Of a stretch of DNA of 64,000 nucleotides, positions 1-10,769 are shown piece by piece. How positions within the stretch are numbered: position 1 is the first letter of the stretch; each line of letters begins with the position of its first letter. Source of the DNA: Microbotryum silenes-acaulis (Eukaryota > Basidiomycota > Microbotryomycetes > Microbotryales > Microbotryaceae); contig QPFY01000008.1 of assembly GCA_003665825.1 (NCBI GenBank), positions 1,488,001 through 1,552,000 of the forward strand. Reading direction: 5' to 3'. The notes beneath the pieces are model-generated. The model did no database searches, was not told the DNA's origin, and worked only from the letters and a program-made list of their open reading frames with translations. A program made the translations under genes and the position numbers.

Positions 1-6
1 TTGTAG

Positions 7-75
7 GAGAACCTCGAGAAGAGGTACATGGATGAGTGTAGCTTACCCTGCGAGAGGGATGGTGTGACCGGATGA
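7..75 (+). CDS. Possible terminal exon of an upstream plus-strand gene
   Basis: A TTGTAG acceptor at the window edge is followed by 23 codons ending in TGA at 73-75, reading ENLEKRYMDECSLPCERDG and a short tail. It would be the 3' end of a gene lying outside the window and converging on PIK1. Nothing in it identifies a family, and a frame this short could occur by chance. Confidence 0.2.
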   Translation, partial: ENLEKRYMDECSLPCERDGVTG

Positions 76-768
76 AAGCGTGGCAGTAGCGACCATTTTT
101 TAGAGTGGAGTTTTTCTACGAACGCGAAAGAATGAAAGGACGGGTCAACATCTGACAACCACAGAACACAATCATGTTCGTACTCACTTGGGTGTAAAAG
201 GTGAAGGGTGCGATGAGATATCAAAGCGGTAGTGCGGAGTAGAAGCGAAAGGAGCGAAAAGTAGTTCCGAGCGGGGGAGAGCCAGTTGAGTGAGGCACAC
301 AGATCGCGACGGCCCGGAGCAAGCGGCCGGGGAGCCCGGCCCGTCGTCCGGCCACCGCGGCGCTAACTCACACACTTTTCGGCTCGGGGACACGCGGTTC
401 CTGCCACGACTGCCAGGTGCTCCATTTCTCGGCAGCTTCCAATGGATGTTACAGGCGATTCGTTTGTATTTGCGCGGCTTTACAGAACATGTCACGTGTT
501 GGTCTCTCTCTTTAAGGTATGCGCCTCTGATGTGCATAAAATACAATTTGTCGTTCTTGACCGCTAGGCTAAAAGCAAGTCGTAACTGGAACTCGACAGT
601 TCTAGCTACTCAGAGGCTACTTATGGGGCTGTTCTGTAAGGCATCTCCCTACACTGTCTCCACGTTCTTGCTAATTAAGGACGCTGAGCCGGCGGCATTT
701 GGATGAAAAACCAAAAACGTCTTTGTAGTAGTAGGCATTGCCCACATTACACACCCTCTTTACCCTCT
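76..768. other. Intergenic stretch, no gene recognised
   Basis: About 690 bp between the possible exon at the left edge and the PIK1 stop codon. Open frames on both strands have low-complexity, non-family-like translations and overlap each other. I see no tRNA or transposon signature. Confidence 0.4.
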
Positions 769-3700
769 TTACAAAATCCCATTACTATATCCTTGGAACA
801 AACTTGAAGAACAAATTCTCAAAAAGTCAGCATTCCATCTAAGACATCCCCACACTCTCGAAAAAAACTCACTCATACAATCTTGTGAACGAGGACGTCG
901 CAGCATTGATGATGAGTTTCTCCGAATACTCATCGATCTGCGCCGACGTCAGGGAAAGCATGAACCGCTCCCTCAATTGCTGCGAAGTCAACTCGCCATT
1001 CGCGAAACAATCGAGCTTCGAATCTGGAGATGATGTCAAATTTCCAACTCCAAGTCAATCTCCGTCAAAGTTCTCTCGCTTTGACTTTGTTTCCCGCATG
1101 AACCCACCTTTTTGCATCAATTCGACGAGGGTGATGATCCTCTCCGCGTGTTTACGAGCGGCTCTGAACGCGCGCTTGAAGAGGTGTTTGAACTCGAGGA
1201 ACTTGTCGCTTTCGTATCCACCCAGGATGTCGATGTAGTCCTGCGGTAGTTTGAAAGGCGCCATTTCAAAGCCGAGCGATCCGGGCGAGTTGGAGAGGAG
1301 GAAGCCGAAATCGATGTCTGCTCTCCAGGAAGCAAGTGTCAGCTCCGTCTCGCCGACGAGAGGCCACGCAAAGGCCGGGACTCACGGATCAGATGCCCAT
1401 CACGATCAACGAGGATGTTGCCATTGTGTCGATCCTTGAGTTGGAGCAAATAACAAATGACCGAATACGACGCTAAACTCTTGACGAACGCGTCTTGGGC
1501 TTTACGGAACCGGCCCGAGCTCGGGGAACCATACGTCTGTGAATCGGACCGTACTCCCCACATATCAGTTTCTCCTTTCGTTGAGCTTGCACCTCAACGA
1601 ATGAGAGGGTTGGACCACTCACATCGATGAAATGGTCGTATAACGTGAAGGAAGTGAAGACCTGGGTCCCGTCGGCGGCAGTACGCGTGTACGCGTCTTT
1701 CTTGATCGAATGGATCGACACCGCATCGGTGATGGTCTCCATCAAACCCGACTGTTCCGAAGTTACCAATATCCGGAAGCTGCTCAAAGAGCGCAGCCGT
1801 CAGTCCCTACTGATGGCGCCACCCTTCCCTGTGCGCAACTCACTAGCAAACCCAACCCGGACACTTCTCCTCTGACCAAATCCTCCCAAACTCTTTGACC
1901 AACTGAATCGCAAACTGTTCCTGCCTCAAATCGGCCCCCGTCTTGACAATGACCGAAATGACGTTCCAATTCGCCAGATGACCATACGGGGAAGCCGCTC
2001 GAATCCTCGCCGTTTTATCAGCAAAGGATTCTCTGAAGACCGCACCGGATGGATCGTCTTTGTTGACTGCGCGCATGACGACCGCTCCGTCTTCGAGAGC
2101 ACCACTTCCGGTCGAGGACACGGCGTGCGTCCAACCGCTCCGAGCACGACCGTCTTCCCTCATTCGGGCCATACGTTCTTCTTCCAACGCCATCATCTCA
2201 CTCATGATGCGTTCGCGAATCATCGTCGCCTCCGCAGGGGCCAATAACCTTGCCCTCGTTTGGGGTGCACTGGGTGTCGGCGTTGGCGTCGGTCCATTCA
2301 TCAAAGGAGGTTGACCTGCCACAGCCGAGGTCCCATCCGCCGCACTGGTCGTATTCAACGTCGTCGTCGTCCCCGACGAAGCTTGCCCTACTTGTCCTTC
2401 AGGATTGGAAGCAGCAGCGGCACTCAACACAGCACCCGTCGCAGCCACTTTGTTGGAACCAAAAGGTAAACGAGAAGCAACTGCTCCCAACCCCGCTCCG
2501 ACAACGCCTCCTATCCCCGCGACGGTCGCAACGGGTAGACCGACCAATGTCCCTGCCGCTGCGGTACCTTTGGCGACGACGCCTCTTGTGGCTGCTTGGG
2601 AGGCATCGAGTTGGGCGAGCATGACTGCGGCCATGCGCATGCGATCGGCATAGTCGTCGATCGAGATCGCAGGTCGGGAACTGACGGATCTCCCACCGGG
2701 TTTGGACCAAGTCGGAACGGCGGGAGAAGACGAAGCCGAAGCCGATAGAGGAGGTCTCGTATTGGATGGCGTCGAAGGCGTCAAGGGTCGATCGATCGGC
2801 GGGTCGATCATTCCCAGTCCAAGGGTTTCCTCAGCCGGTGTACCCGTCGGGGTAGGTGTCGAAGCCCTTGCCCAAGCTTGTTCGTCGACCGAACGATTGT
2901 GGATCTCTTTTTCCTCCACTTCGCGAGGTGAGAAAGGCGCGTCGTGGATCGAGACGTCGCCGTATAATTGTTCGACCAGATCCATCTCCCCTTCCGGCTC
3001 CTCGAAAGTTTCGGCCTCGAGTCGCTGCTGCGATGTTGAAGTCTTGCTCGTTTTGGAAGAAGCCAAGGAGATATCCCCTCCATTATCCAGCACCCTCGGC
3101 ACCTTGGACGCAGCCGCTCGTGATGGGCTCAAATTTGGGACATCTTTGCTCGACGATGACGCCAGAAGGGAGGGTGAACTCGCCCCCGCACTCGAAAACC
3201 TCTGCCTCTCCAAAGCATGATCGAAACTCCCCCTCGAGACCATCATCGAGTTCTTCCTCGCGCCCAACAAGTCGCTCGTCGATGATCCGGCAGCACCCAC
3301 AAGACCATGCCCATTCCCCTTCACCGCTCCACCACCAGCCGACGACGACCTCCCCTCCCTTTCCTGCAAGGCCCTTCGCAAGTCCTCCGCATTTTGCCGT
3401 CGATTAGGATCGAAATCTAAATCAGTTTCGAGCACTTCAACATGAATCACGAAAGGTGCTCGATCTGCCGAGTTGAGTACGACCGATTCCGAAGGGGAGA
3501 TGCGAACGATTCGTGCTTGAGGTTTGAAGTGGATGCGTTTTTGAGCTTTGTCGGATGAGGGAGGAGCTATGGGGTGGTAGTTGCGACTTGGCATACCGAG
3601 GGAACAGCCTCGCGGTAAGCCGTGGTTGAGGACGGTCAGTTCGGCGCGAAGGGATGAAAGTCGAGCTGGTTTCGGAACGAGGACAAGTCGGGTGGAGATG

Positions 3701-5520
3701 TCCTGCAAGGACCGTAGTAGATCCAATTGTGACCGACAGGCTTGTAATAGCAATAGCTTGGACAGGAAGGCTGGAGGTAGGCCATAGCCTGGTGTAGTCA
3801 CTCCACTGAGGAACGAGCTCGAAGGGTTATTGATGAAGCCTGGAGAGGGTACGTGGAGTGAAGGGACAGAGGAGGACGAGAAGGCGTGGGGATGGAACGC
3901 GGACTGACGCCGTCGACCGAGCAAAGGACTGGCCGTGGCCGGGTCGTTGGCCCATCCCGACTTCTTGGGGGTGACCGTCGTCAGCGCACATCCAACAGTC
4001 GTCGTCGAGCGTGATCGATCCCCTGATGGGCCCGAAGTCGATAAAGACGTGGTCGTCGTTGGCAGGAACGTATGTGATTTCGATTGTGGAAGCGAGGCTA
4101 GCGAGTTCAGGAAAGCAGAGGCGCTGCTCGCGGAGGAAGCCTCGATGGGTGCCCCAGGTACATAGCTTGGTTGACGTTTCCCCGAAGACGGCAACTTGCT
4201 CGTACTAGCCCGCCGTGGCGAGTCGCCAAGAAGAGTCGGCAGTCCATTCTTTCTCGAGACCCCGTTCGGCGTCGCCGGTGGTCTCGGTTTCGCCCCTGGG
4301 GCTGTAGACTTTGCTGCCTTCGCCGAGGGAAGATCCTCGTCGCTCGCACTATTATCCTCGGCGTCGTTCCCAGGATCCGAATCGGACTTGGTGATCTGAT
4401 CGACTCGACGCGCTTGCTCGACGGCGACTTTGCCAGTCGTACTCGCCAATCTTGGCATCGCAATGGACGCGGCCAAGATACCCAACCCGACAAACATCGC
4501 CGTCGGAGCATTCAGTTTGGTCGGTGGGAGACCCATATCGACGGGGTCGGGTTTGGAAGGGGGTTTGACGGCCGAGACGTCGCTAACGATCGGTTCTGGG
4601 GTCATGGGGGGAGGGGTCGGAGGGTCGGTGAAGATGATGGCTTGCACGCGGTTGTACACGCGACGGCAAACGGCGAACTGTTCCGATTTGGGCATGGAGG
4701 AGAGATCTGAAAGCGAGGATTGGAGGTACCACAGCGTCTGTGGGTGGGTGGGTGGGTCGCCTGGAGGTTAGCAAGATCTTCTCCCGAGGAAGATCTGGTA
4801 CAGACTGACGATGACGGCAATGTGGGCGTCGCTTTCGCATCGTTCGAGGATAAAGTTCTCCAACGCGATCGAAGGTGTAGGCCGTGTGATGACGAGGTAA
4901 CTGAGGGGGGGAGCGGTGGGGGTTAGGAGTCGGATTTGGTAGCCGAATTTGGTAGCTCTCGACAGAGTGAGGCTCGGCGCACTGACCATAGCTGGGGCCA
5001 ATAGAACTCGACATCGTCTGCGGCGAAACCTCTGAGCCGATTGACGAGGTAATGTGTGATACCGATCGAATGCGGGTAGTTCTTGAGGCTGTGGAACGGG
5101 AGAAGGCGACCATCGCATCAGCCTGACGTGCCGCCAGGAGAGGAGAGGCCGGTTCGGGTCCGGTCGCGTTGCTGCATTCGATATGACGCTTGGTTGGCGA
5201 GCACTAGCCTCCGAGCGATGGTATTGCATGTCCCGGTCGTGTTCGGGCCATGATGGCATGTCCGGAGCTCGTGGATCGTGGGCGGCAAGGTCATGTTGGC
5301 TCGGGGGCGACGCGTAGCGCATCGTGTCACCCGAGCCGACCGCTTTCGAAATGCCGGTCGTTTCGAGCTACGTGGATCCTGTCGGACTGCCTCCACGCCA
5401 ACAGCAAGTAGACGCGTAGGGTACGTACTAGGCGACACACAAGTGCACATCAAAGAAGTCGCTCTCAAAGAGTCTCAGCAGCAACGCCGAGCCACCACCG
5501 CCGCTGCTCGGCTGCTCCAT
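769..5520 (-). CDS. PIK1: Phosphatidylinositol 4-kinase, Pik1/PI4K-beta type, nine exons
   Basis: It makes phosphatidylinositol 4-phosphate, in yeast mainly at the Golgi and nucleus. Model: join(769..802, 873..1023, 1108..1317, 1386..1536, 1623..1779, 1844..4737, 4810..4900, 4987..5088, 5429..5520), 3,882 nt, 1,293 residues, with a GT-AG pair at every junction. The first exons encode the N-terminal helical lipid-kinase-unique region ([13 protein letters not shown], later [19 protein letters not shown]). The 2.9-kb exon holds a long Ser/Pro-rich insert and then [20 protein letters not shown] and [15 protein letters not shown]. Later exons give [16 protein letters not shown], the catalytic loop KDRHNGNIL and HIDFGF (about residues 1148-1168), [15 protein letters not shown], and a C-terminus ending [12 protein letters not shown]. 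The last intron is needed to reach that family-typical end; without it the protein would stop at TRLYE. The 340-nt first intron is the least certain. No lesion is seen. Confidence 0.93.
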
Positions 5521-5974
5521 CGCGGTCCCTCAACGGCGACGAGCGAAGTCCGAGGCGGTTCAAATCCGTCGTAGGGACGCGTTTTGGGGTCGGAATCGAT
5601 GGCAAGTGTTGACCGGGTACTGCTGCGCGTACTGTGCTCGTGTCTCGTGTCTCGTGTCTCGTGTGTGGTTGACCAGGCGCGGAGGAGACGAAGAGACTCG
5701 GCGCCGGGACACGACGACGGTAATCCGCTCCTCGGTGATGCGATGAGAATGCAGAGCGAGGCAGAGCCTGGCAGAGCGTTATTAGAGCGCTATTAGTCTC
5801 GCGGAAAGCCAAGCGCTGGCGTTTTGGACTGGGCCGTCGCGTGCCATCGCGTCCAGGCGGCAGTTAACTTAAGATCGCGGGTATTTTTTCGGCGAGCATG
5901 ATTTTTTTTTTAAAAAAGCGGAAAAAGTCACTGCAGGCCAACAGGTTTTCAAATCTCAATTCCACACGCCCCAT
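5521..5974. promoter_or_regulatory. Gap upstream of PIK1 and downstream of the uL22m gene
   Basis: 454 bp between two minus-strand genes. It should hold the PIK1 promoter and 5' UTR and the uL22m 3' end. It contains repeated TCTCGTG units (5640-5665) and T/A runs near 5885-5920. No specific element was identified. Confidence 0.35.
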
Positions 5975-7028
5975 CTACCACCTCCAATCCCCAACCCCAA
6001 CATTGATCAACGGTCTTCCTCCGTTGCCAACTCCAACATCCCCCTCCGTCAACCCCCGAATACTCTTCCTCCACTGGTCCTTCTTCCTCTGTCTCCTCTT
6101 TTCCTCCTCCGTAATTCCCTCGGCGAGCAAGACGTGTAATTTGGCAGAGTTGTGGTGTTTGATGCCTAGACGTCCTCGACCTTTGATGTCGACGCGTTTG
6201 AGGGAGGGGCCTTTGGACGTCCAGGATTGCGCTGGGAGAAGGTGATCACAGTTACGTTTGGTCTCAAATCTTGCTCACCCTCGGATCCAAACTCCAACCC
6301 GACTTACCAACGACGAGTTGATCCCGACTGAGTCCTTTGGCCATCGCATGGTCCCTAGCGAGCGCCAACATGGACAACAACCTCGGCGCTTGCTTTTTCG
6401 GTGACATCTACATGTCGTGGGGGCATTCAACCCATCAGCACGAGAGGGTATTCTTCGTCTAACCTTGGAAGGACACGCACCTGGAGTTGCAGAATGGCTT
6501 CATCGGCGCCTCGTCCGGCGATCAAGCGACTGAGGTCGTTGAGCTTGCGTTTCGACGTCTTGAAATTCGCTGTACTCGATTTGTGCTGTACACCATATAG
6601 CTAGCCTCAGTCTCATCCTGCCCCCCACACACTTGACCAATAGCCGCTCAACAGCAACTCACATAAGTCGCCCTACCAACCTGCCCTCTGGCCATTTTAA
6701 CGCTCTCAACGACTTCCTCCTCCTCCGCGACCGCATCGAACAAACCCTTCGGCGCCGAACTCTTCAAAGCCACTTGCTTGTCCAAATTTTGGGGCAAGTT
6801 GACGGATTGCGCTTCGGAGACGTCGTTCGCGGATTGACGACGGCGCGAGAGGAGGTTCTTGAACGCTGCGACGGAGAGGATCGAACGACGTTGGTGCGTG
6901 GATTCAAGGGAGATGGTCGGGTAGTGAGGGGTGGTAGAAGGGAGGTGGAATGGTCGTGTAGTGGGTTGGGGCGTGATTCGTCGTGTGAGGGTCGCGACGA
7001 ACGACGTCGAGGGTCGAGGGGCGACCAT
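5975..7028 (-). CDS. MRPL22: Mitochondrial large-subunit ribosomal protein uL22m, four exons
   Basis: Structural protein of the mitochondrial 54S/39S subunit; uL22 proteins line the peptide exit tunnel. Model: join(5975..6231, 6308..6407, 6481..6585, 6663..7028), 828 nt, 275 residues, phases consistent. The first about 100 residues are basic and Ser/Thr/Pro-rich, starting MVAPRPSTSFVATLTRR, which suits a mitochondrial presequence. The conserved core then reads STANFKTSKRKLNDLSRLI, GRGADEAILQLQ, SPKKQAPRLLSMLALARDHA and SLKRVDIKGRGRLGIKHH, with AKLHVLLAEG near the end, as expected for uL22. The start at 7028 is the ATG that opens a presequence-like N-terminus; the frame stays open upstream to 7319. 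It lies in the same direction as PIK1, 455 bp away. I see no sign of decay. Confidence 0.88.
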
Positions 7029-8452
7029 CGTGAAAGGGAGAGAAAGGTCGAACCGGAGGCCCGGGACTACAGATGGAGTTTGAGTGGCAAACCACGTATG
7101 ACAGTAACCGTGGATTGAAAAGTCCCTGTCACAAGACGGATTGCGGTGGTGTTCAGGTGGGGGTCGGGGGGAGAGTTGGTCGTCGCGGGCAGACGGCGCA
7201 CGCATGAATCGCGAAGCGCCAAAATCGAGCTCGGACCATCTCGCGCGTCGGGCTTGATCGTCGTGCAGCTGATCCGGCCGCTGACGTTCCGGAAGAGTTA
7301 AGCTAGCTACCGCTCGCAATAAACAATGTGTCTCTGGCCGAGGTGACCCACTTTTGTCTGAGGCTCAATTGTTGCCCCAACAGATGCATTCGAGTTTGGA
7401 TACTTAGCCTCAAGGTTCTGTAAATAAGCTTGACCAGCTGCAGAAACGACTCAGTTCGATCATATTTCTCCGGGATATACGTTCGCCTCTGCTCCATAAG
7501 TAATTCTGTTGGTCAGGAACCGGATGCCTTTTCACACATTCATTGGATCAGTTTTCTGTCAGCACACAGGTTCACATCGTGTCTACCAGACATCTAGTCA
7601 GAAAAAAGGCTCCACAGTAAGCGCGAGCGCCGGCCGCTTGCACCCCACTCCCCCGTGGGCACCGGGCCCGTCCCGGAAACGAAAGATCCACAAGTGCAAA
7701 TTGTTATCAGGCACGTTGAAAAAAGCTCGCTAAGTTGATCCGGATAAGGCGTCCGAGGGATCTACCGGCACAGCACTCCTCCCTGGAAACCCAAAAATAA
7801 GGCTTTCGGCCCCTGTAGCGAATTAACGATCGATGATGACAGCGCAGGGATGTGGTGGGTCCTGATTCGGAGCCGTTTACCCGGAGAGTTTGAACCGTCT
7901 TAAACCTCGTGGAACTCTGCTTGATCCCGCGACGAGCCTGCTCGCACGGCCGGACAGAGGCCTGCTGGACTTTTCGGGGGCGACACCGGGAATCTACACG
8001 GGTGGAAGAGTCAACGGAATGACCCTCGAATTCCCCCGCACGAGTCTTGATCTCGGACGGATGATCAGGTTGTTGGGTCTTCAAAGCTGAATTGGGGTTT
8101 TCGTAGGACGTGGGATACACACCGCGGCAGTCTCCGAGTCGCCGATCTGGAGAACAGGGGCGTTTCGAATACCCAGGCATTCTTGCGACCAAGGTCGGGG
8201 ATTCAGCTTGACCAGACATCAATAATCCCCATTGTCTACCGAGGAGGGTTTAAACAAAAGTAAAATTTTCGTTGGTTCTGAAACATGCTCGGTTGAAGTC
8301 GATCAGGAAACCGAAGCTAACCCCACTCGCCCCAAACAGCGGCGTCGGAGCCCTGAATCCGCTCCGGCCGGCGGTTCTGCTTGATGCAACGGTTGTCGCC
8401 AAGCAGCTGAGAACGTCCAGGGAGTGATGCGGAGGGGTTCGCAAAGATCAGT
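7029..8452. other. Gene-poor stretch
   Basis: Several overlapping frames exist, the longest at 7707-8222 minus (171 codons), but none reads like a known family and no intron-exon pattern emerges. No rRNA or tRNA is apparent. Part of it should be the uL22m promoter. Confidence 0.4.
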
Positions 8453-8938
8453 ATGGTGAAGACGAGTCGTACTGATCGTGAGTATAACACCTCGAAACAA
8501 GCTCGATTCGATGGTGCAGCCAGGAAAATGTGGGCAGGAGTGGAAACTTACTAGGCGAAGGTCAAAAGAGCAGCGTGGGAAATCTCGAGCTCTGACATGT
8601 TGACTCAAGAGTGGATCCGTCGGGCATTGCCTCCCACAGCTCACTCCGCATTCTCGCTCCTTATCTTCAACGCCCGCCCGAGCTCCGAGTGAACATTTGC
8701 CCACTTTAGCAGTGAGTGGGCTTCCTGAATCGACCTGCGCAATCTAAAACCAAGTCGACGATGTCTTTGAGCCTGATACTATTGTCATGGCGTTGCAGTG
8801 AATCCCACGTCCATCGTCACCCGGCCGTCGTCCTCCACTTCCCACCATTCACACTCGCAAAGGGGCGAGTACGTTGATCAAGAAGACGAGCTCGAGTCCA
8901 ATTCCCAAGCCGAAACAGACGTCAAAGGGAGCAGCTGA
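8453..8938 (+). CDS. Possible small multi-exon gene, unrecognised
   Basis: A short exon 8453-8477 starts with ATG (MVKTSRTD) and ends at a strong GTGAGT donor. A later stretch after a TTGCAG acceptor near 8800 reads NPTSIVTRPSSSTSHHSHSQ and then an acidic tail ending in TGA at about 8938. Between them one frame reads HSSLRILAPYLQRPPELRVN, but I could not join all pieces in phase without a stop near 8700, so either the model is incomplete or the gene is broken. Function unknown. The stop lies about 30 bp before an inverted fragment of the neighbouring F-box gene. Confidence 0.25.
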
Positions 8939-8966
8939 TAGCTCGTTGGGCTCATAACCTTTTAGA

Positions 8967-9048
8967 AGTCTGGATCCCGACTCAAGCAGTTGAGTACGAG
9001 CGCAAGATAGAGGATGGACGATAGATGGAGAAGGAAGAGAGACGTCAC
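8967..9048 (+). repeat. Inverted fragment of the F-box gene 3' end
   Basis: Reads LEVWIPTQAVEYERKIEDGR then stop on the plus strand, matching the C-terminus of the minus-strand F-box/LRR-type gene at 9428-9493. A second partial copy lies inverted at about 9340-9404. The plus-strand copy joins sequence found in both partners, as if an intervening tandem copy had been deleted. Confidence 0.75.
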
Positions 9049-9339
9049 AAAAAGTGCGCTTTTGGCACTAAAGTGCGCTAAATTGCACTAAATTGCACTA
9101 AAGCGCGAGTGGCAAAGTTGCTGATGATTGCGGCCGCGATACCCCGCGTTGGACAGAACACTCTGTCAAGAATCCAATCATACCTTATTATCTCTTAATA
9201 CTATTCACTTCCATGCCCCTACTTCATTCGTACTAGCTAGCTTCATCTCTCCTCAATTCGTCATTCTGTGCCTGCCAGATCCCAGCGCTTGATTGAGTTC
9301 CGGTTGACACGTCGGATTCGGTTGAAGTCGCGCGCCCTG
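9049..9339. other. Spacer between inverted F-box fragments
   Basis: About 290 bp flanked by the inverted fragments. It contains four imperfect AGTGCGCTAAATTGCACTAA-like repeats at 9055-9105 and no coding signal. Confidence 0.4.
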
Positions 9340-9427
9340 CGGGCGCTCGTCTCTCTTCCTTCTCCATCTTGCGCTCGTACTCAACTGCTTGAGTCGGGAT
9401 CCAGGTCAGTCTCCCTGCAATCTCGAT

Positions 9428-10424
9428 CTATCTTCCATCCTCTATCTTGCGCTCGTACTCAACTGCTTGAGTCGGGATCCAGACTTCTAATACACTCAAG
9501 CGGAAGATCCGGAGCGATGTGCACGCTCGAAGACCCTCTACGAAGAGCTTGATGATTGTGGAGCTTGAATCAAGTCCATCGTCCTTGAGGATGAGAGAGA
9601 CTTCGTTCAGTCGTAGGCCTTTGCAGGTCAGGAGCTCGACCTCTAGCGCTTCGCGCGATGCATAGTCAAAGAGCTGATTGTACCCGCATGTCAACTCGAC
9701 CTTGACGAGTGCGGGCGTGCTCACGTGCCGTGCAAATCGGGAGAGGGCATGGAAGCGCACGTCCCGGCACTTCATAAAAGTGAGCTTCGGGAGCACCGGT
9801 CGCATGTATCCCAACCGCTCGAGGCGGCAAAATTCGACGCCGCTCAGCTCGAGCCGTTCGAGATCTGCGGGAAGGGGGGGTTGGGGTCAGTGTCTCGGCT
9901 CGCTCTCATGTATTACGCAGACGAAGCGGGTTATGTTATACTTTGAAGATCATGCTTGACGGCGAAGAGGTCCAGCACCAACTCTTCTTGCGACACGCAA
10001 AGCGCCTTGACCGACGTTCGCGTCAGGCTCAGCAGGTCGAAGAAGAACTTGGCGGTCGCGGTCTTGTGCCAATCGAGCGAAACGCGGAGGCGGTGGATCG
10101 GGTACTGCCTTGCCAGACTGAGGTCGCGTGTCTTGTGCTGGGTCGAACGCCCGATCGTAACATGCAGCTCTTGCATCAGCTGGCGCGAAAAGGGACCGCG
10201 CCATGCTCGACAGGTTGCAGCCGAGTTGCGAAGGTCTTGGAAAACCGACTGGGTTCGCCATTCGATATCGCCGTCATCCCTGTCGTCGTCGTCGTCGCTG
10301 CGACGCTGCGACTCGGACGCTGATCGACAAAGGCCGCAATGTCATTGAGGAGCTCGGGCGGCAGGTTACCACTCGCTCGTGCGTGTAAAGGCGCCATGTT
10401 TACACTGAGGGCGAGGGTCGACAA
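9428..10424 (-). pseudogene. F-box / leucine-rich-type protein gene, probably frameshifted
   Basis: The start (10424) reads MSTLALSVNMAPLHARASGN followed by LPPELLNDIAAFVDQR, an F-box-like opening. About 100 bp later the plausible continuation, VFQDLRNSAATCRAWRGPF and QLMQELHVTIGRS, is in a different frame with no GT-AG intron between, so an indel near 10290-10330 (a GAC-repeat tract) is likely. A clean intron, 9865-9941, joins KHDLQ to NLERLELSGVEFCRLERLG. The last exon (9428-9864) has leucine-rich segments such as LRLNEVSLIL. F-box proteins usually recruit substrates to SCF ubiquitin ligases; here that is inference from the N-terminus only. An assembly error in the GAC tract would make it intact. 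Confidence 0.55.
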
Positions 10425-10769
10425 CGGGGCGTCCGGTCAATTTGCAATCATCACGAGTGGGCAAACACTGCTGGCGGAGCGCACCGAGCATGCGTCAGGC
10501 GAAGGCCGGCCACGGGCTCACAGTGTGTGTGGCGTGTGGCTTCCGCAGTAATGCTGATACTAGGTTCGGCGGCGCGCTCCGCGCGCATCCTCACCACCGT
10601 GACCGTCACCAATGACTCGGTGACCTGCTGTAACGTACCGTACTTTCGTTGCAGCCGGCAGAGTCGCGTGGGACGACAAACGAACTACAGTCTTCATTTC
10701 ATGCGAGCTGCGGGATGGCGAGCCTCTGCTGACTGTCGCAGGTTCACTATGGAGTTTTGTTATAAATCT
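10425..10769. other. Spacer between the F-box gene and the Helitron
   Basis: 345 bp without a convincing frame. The Helitron 3' end should fall here, because the helicase stop codon is at 10770, but I could not fix a CTRR end or a terminal hairpin by eye. Confidence 0.3.

Noticed and set aside
2399..4511. Many plus- and minus-strand frames across the PIK1 large exon
   Set aside because: They are shadows of the 2.9-kb GC-rich PIK1 exon.
5500..5580. B-box-like GGTTCAAATCC with a possible T-stem, suggesting a tRNA
   Set aside because: The acceptor-stem partner would lie only about 50 nt upstream, no D or anticodon arm fits, and the region overlaps the PIK1 5' end.
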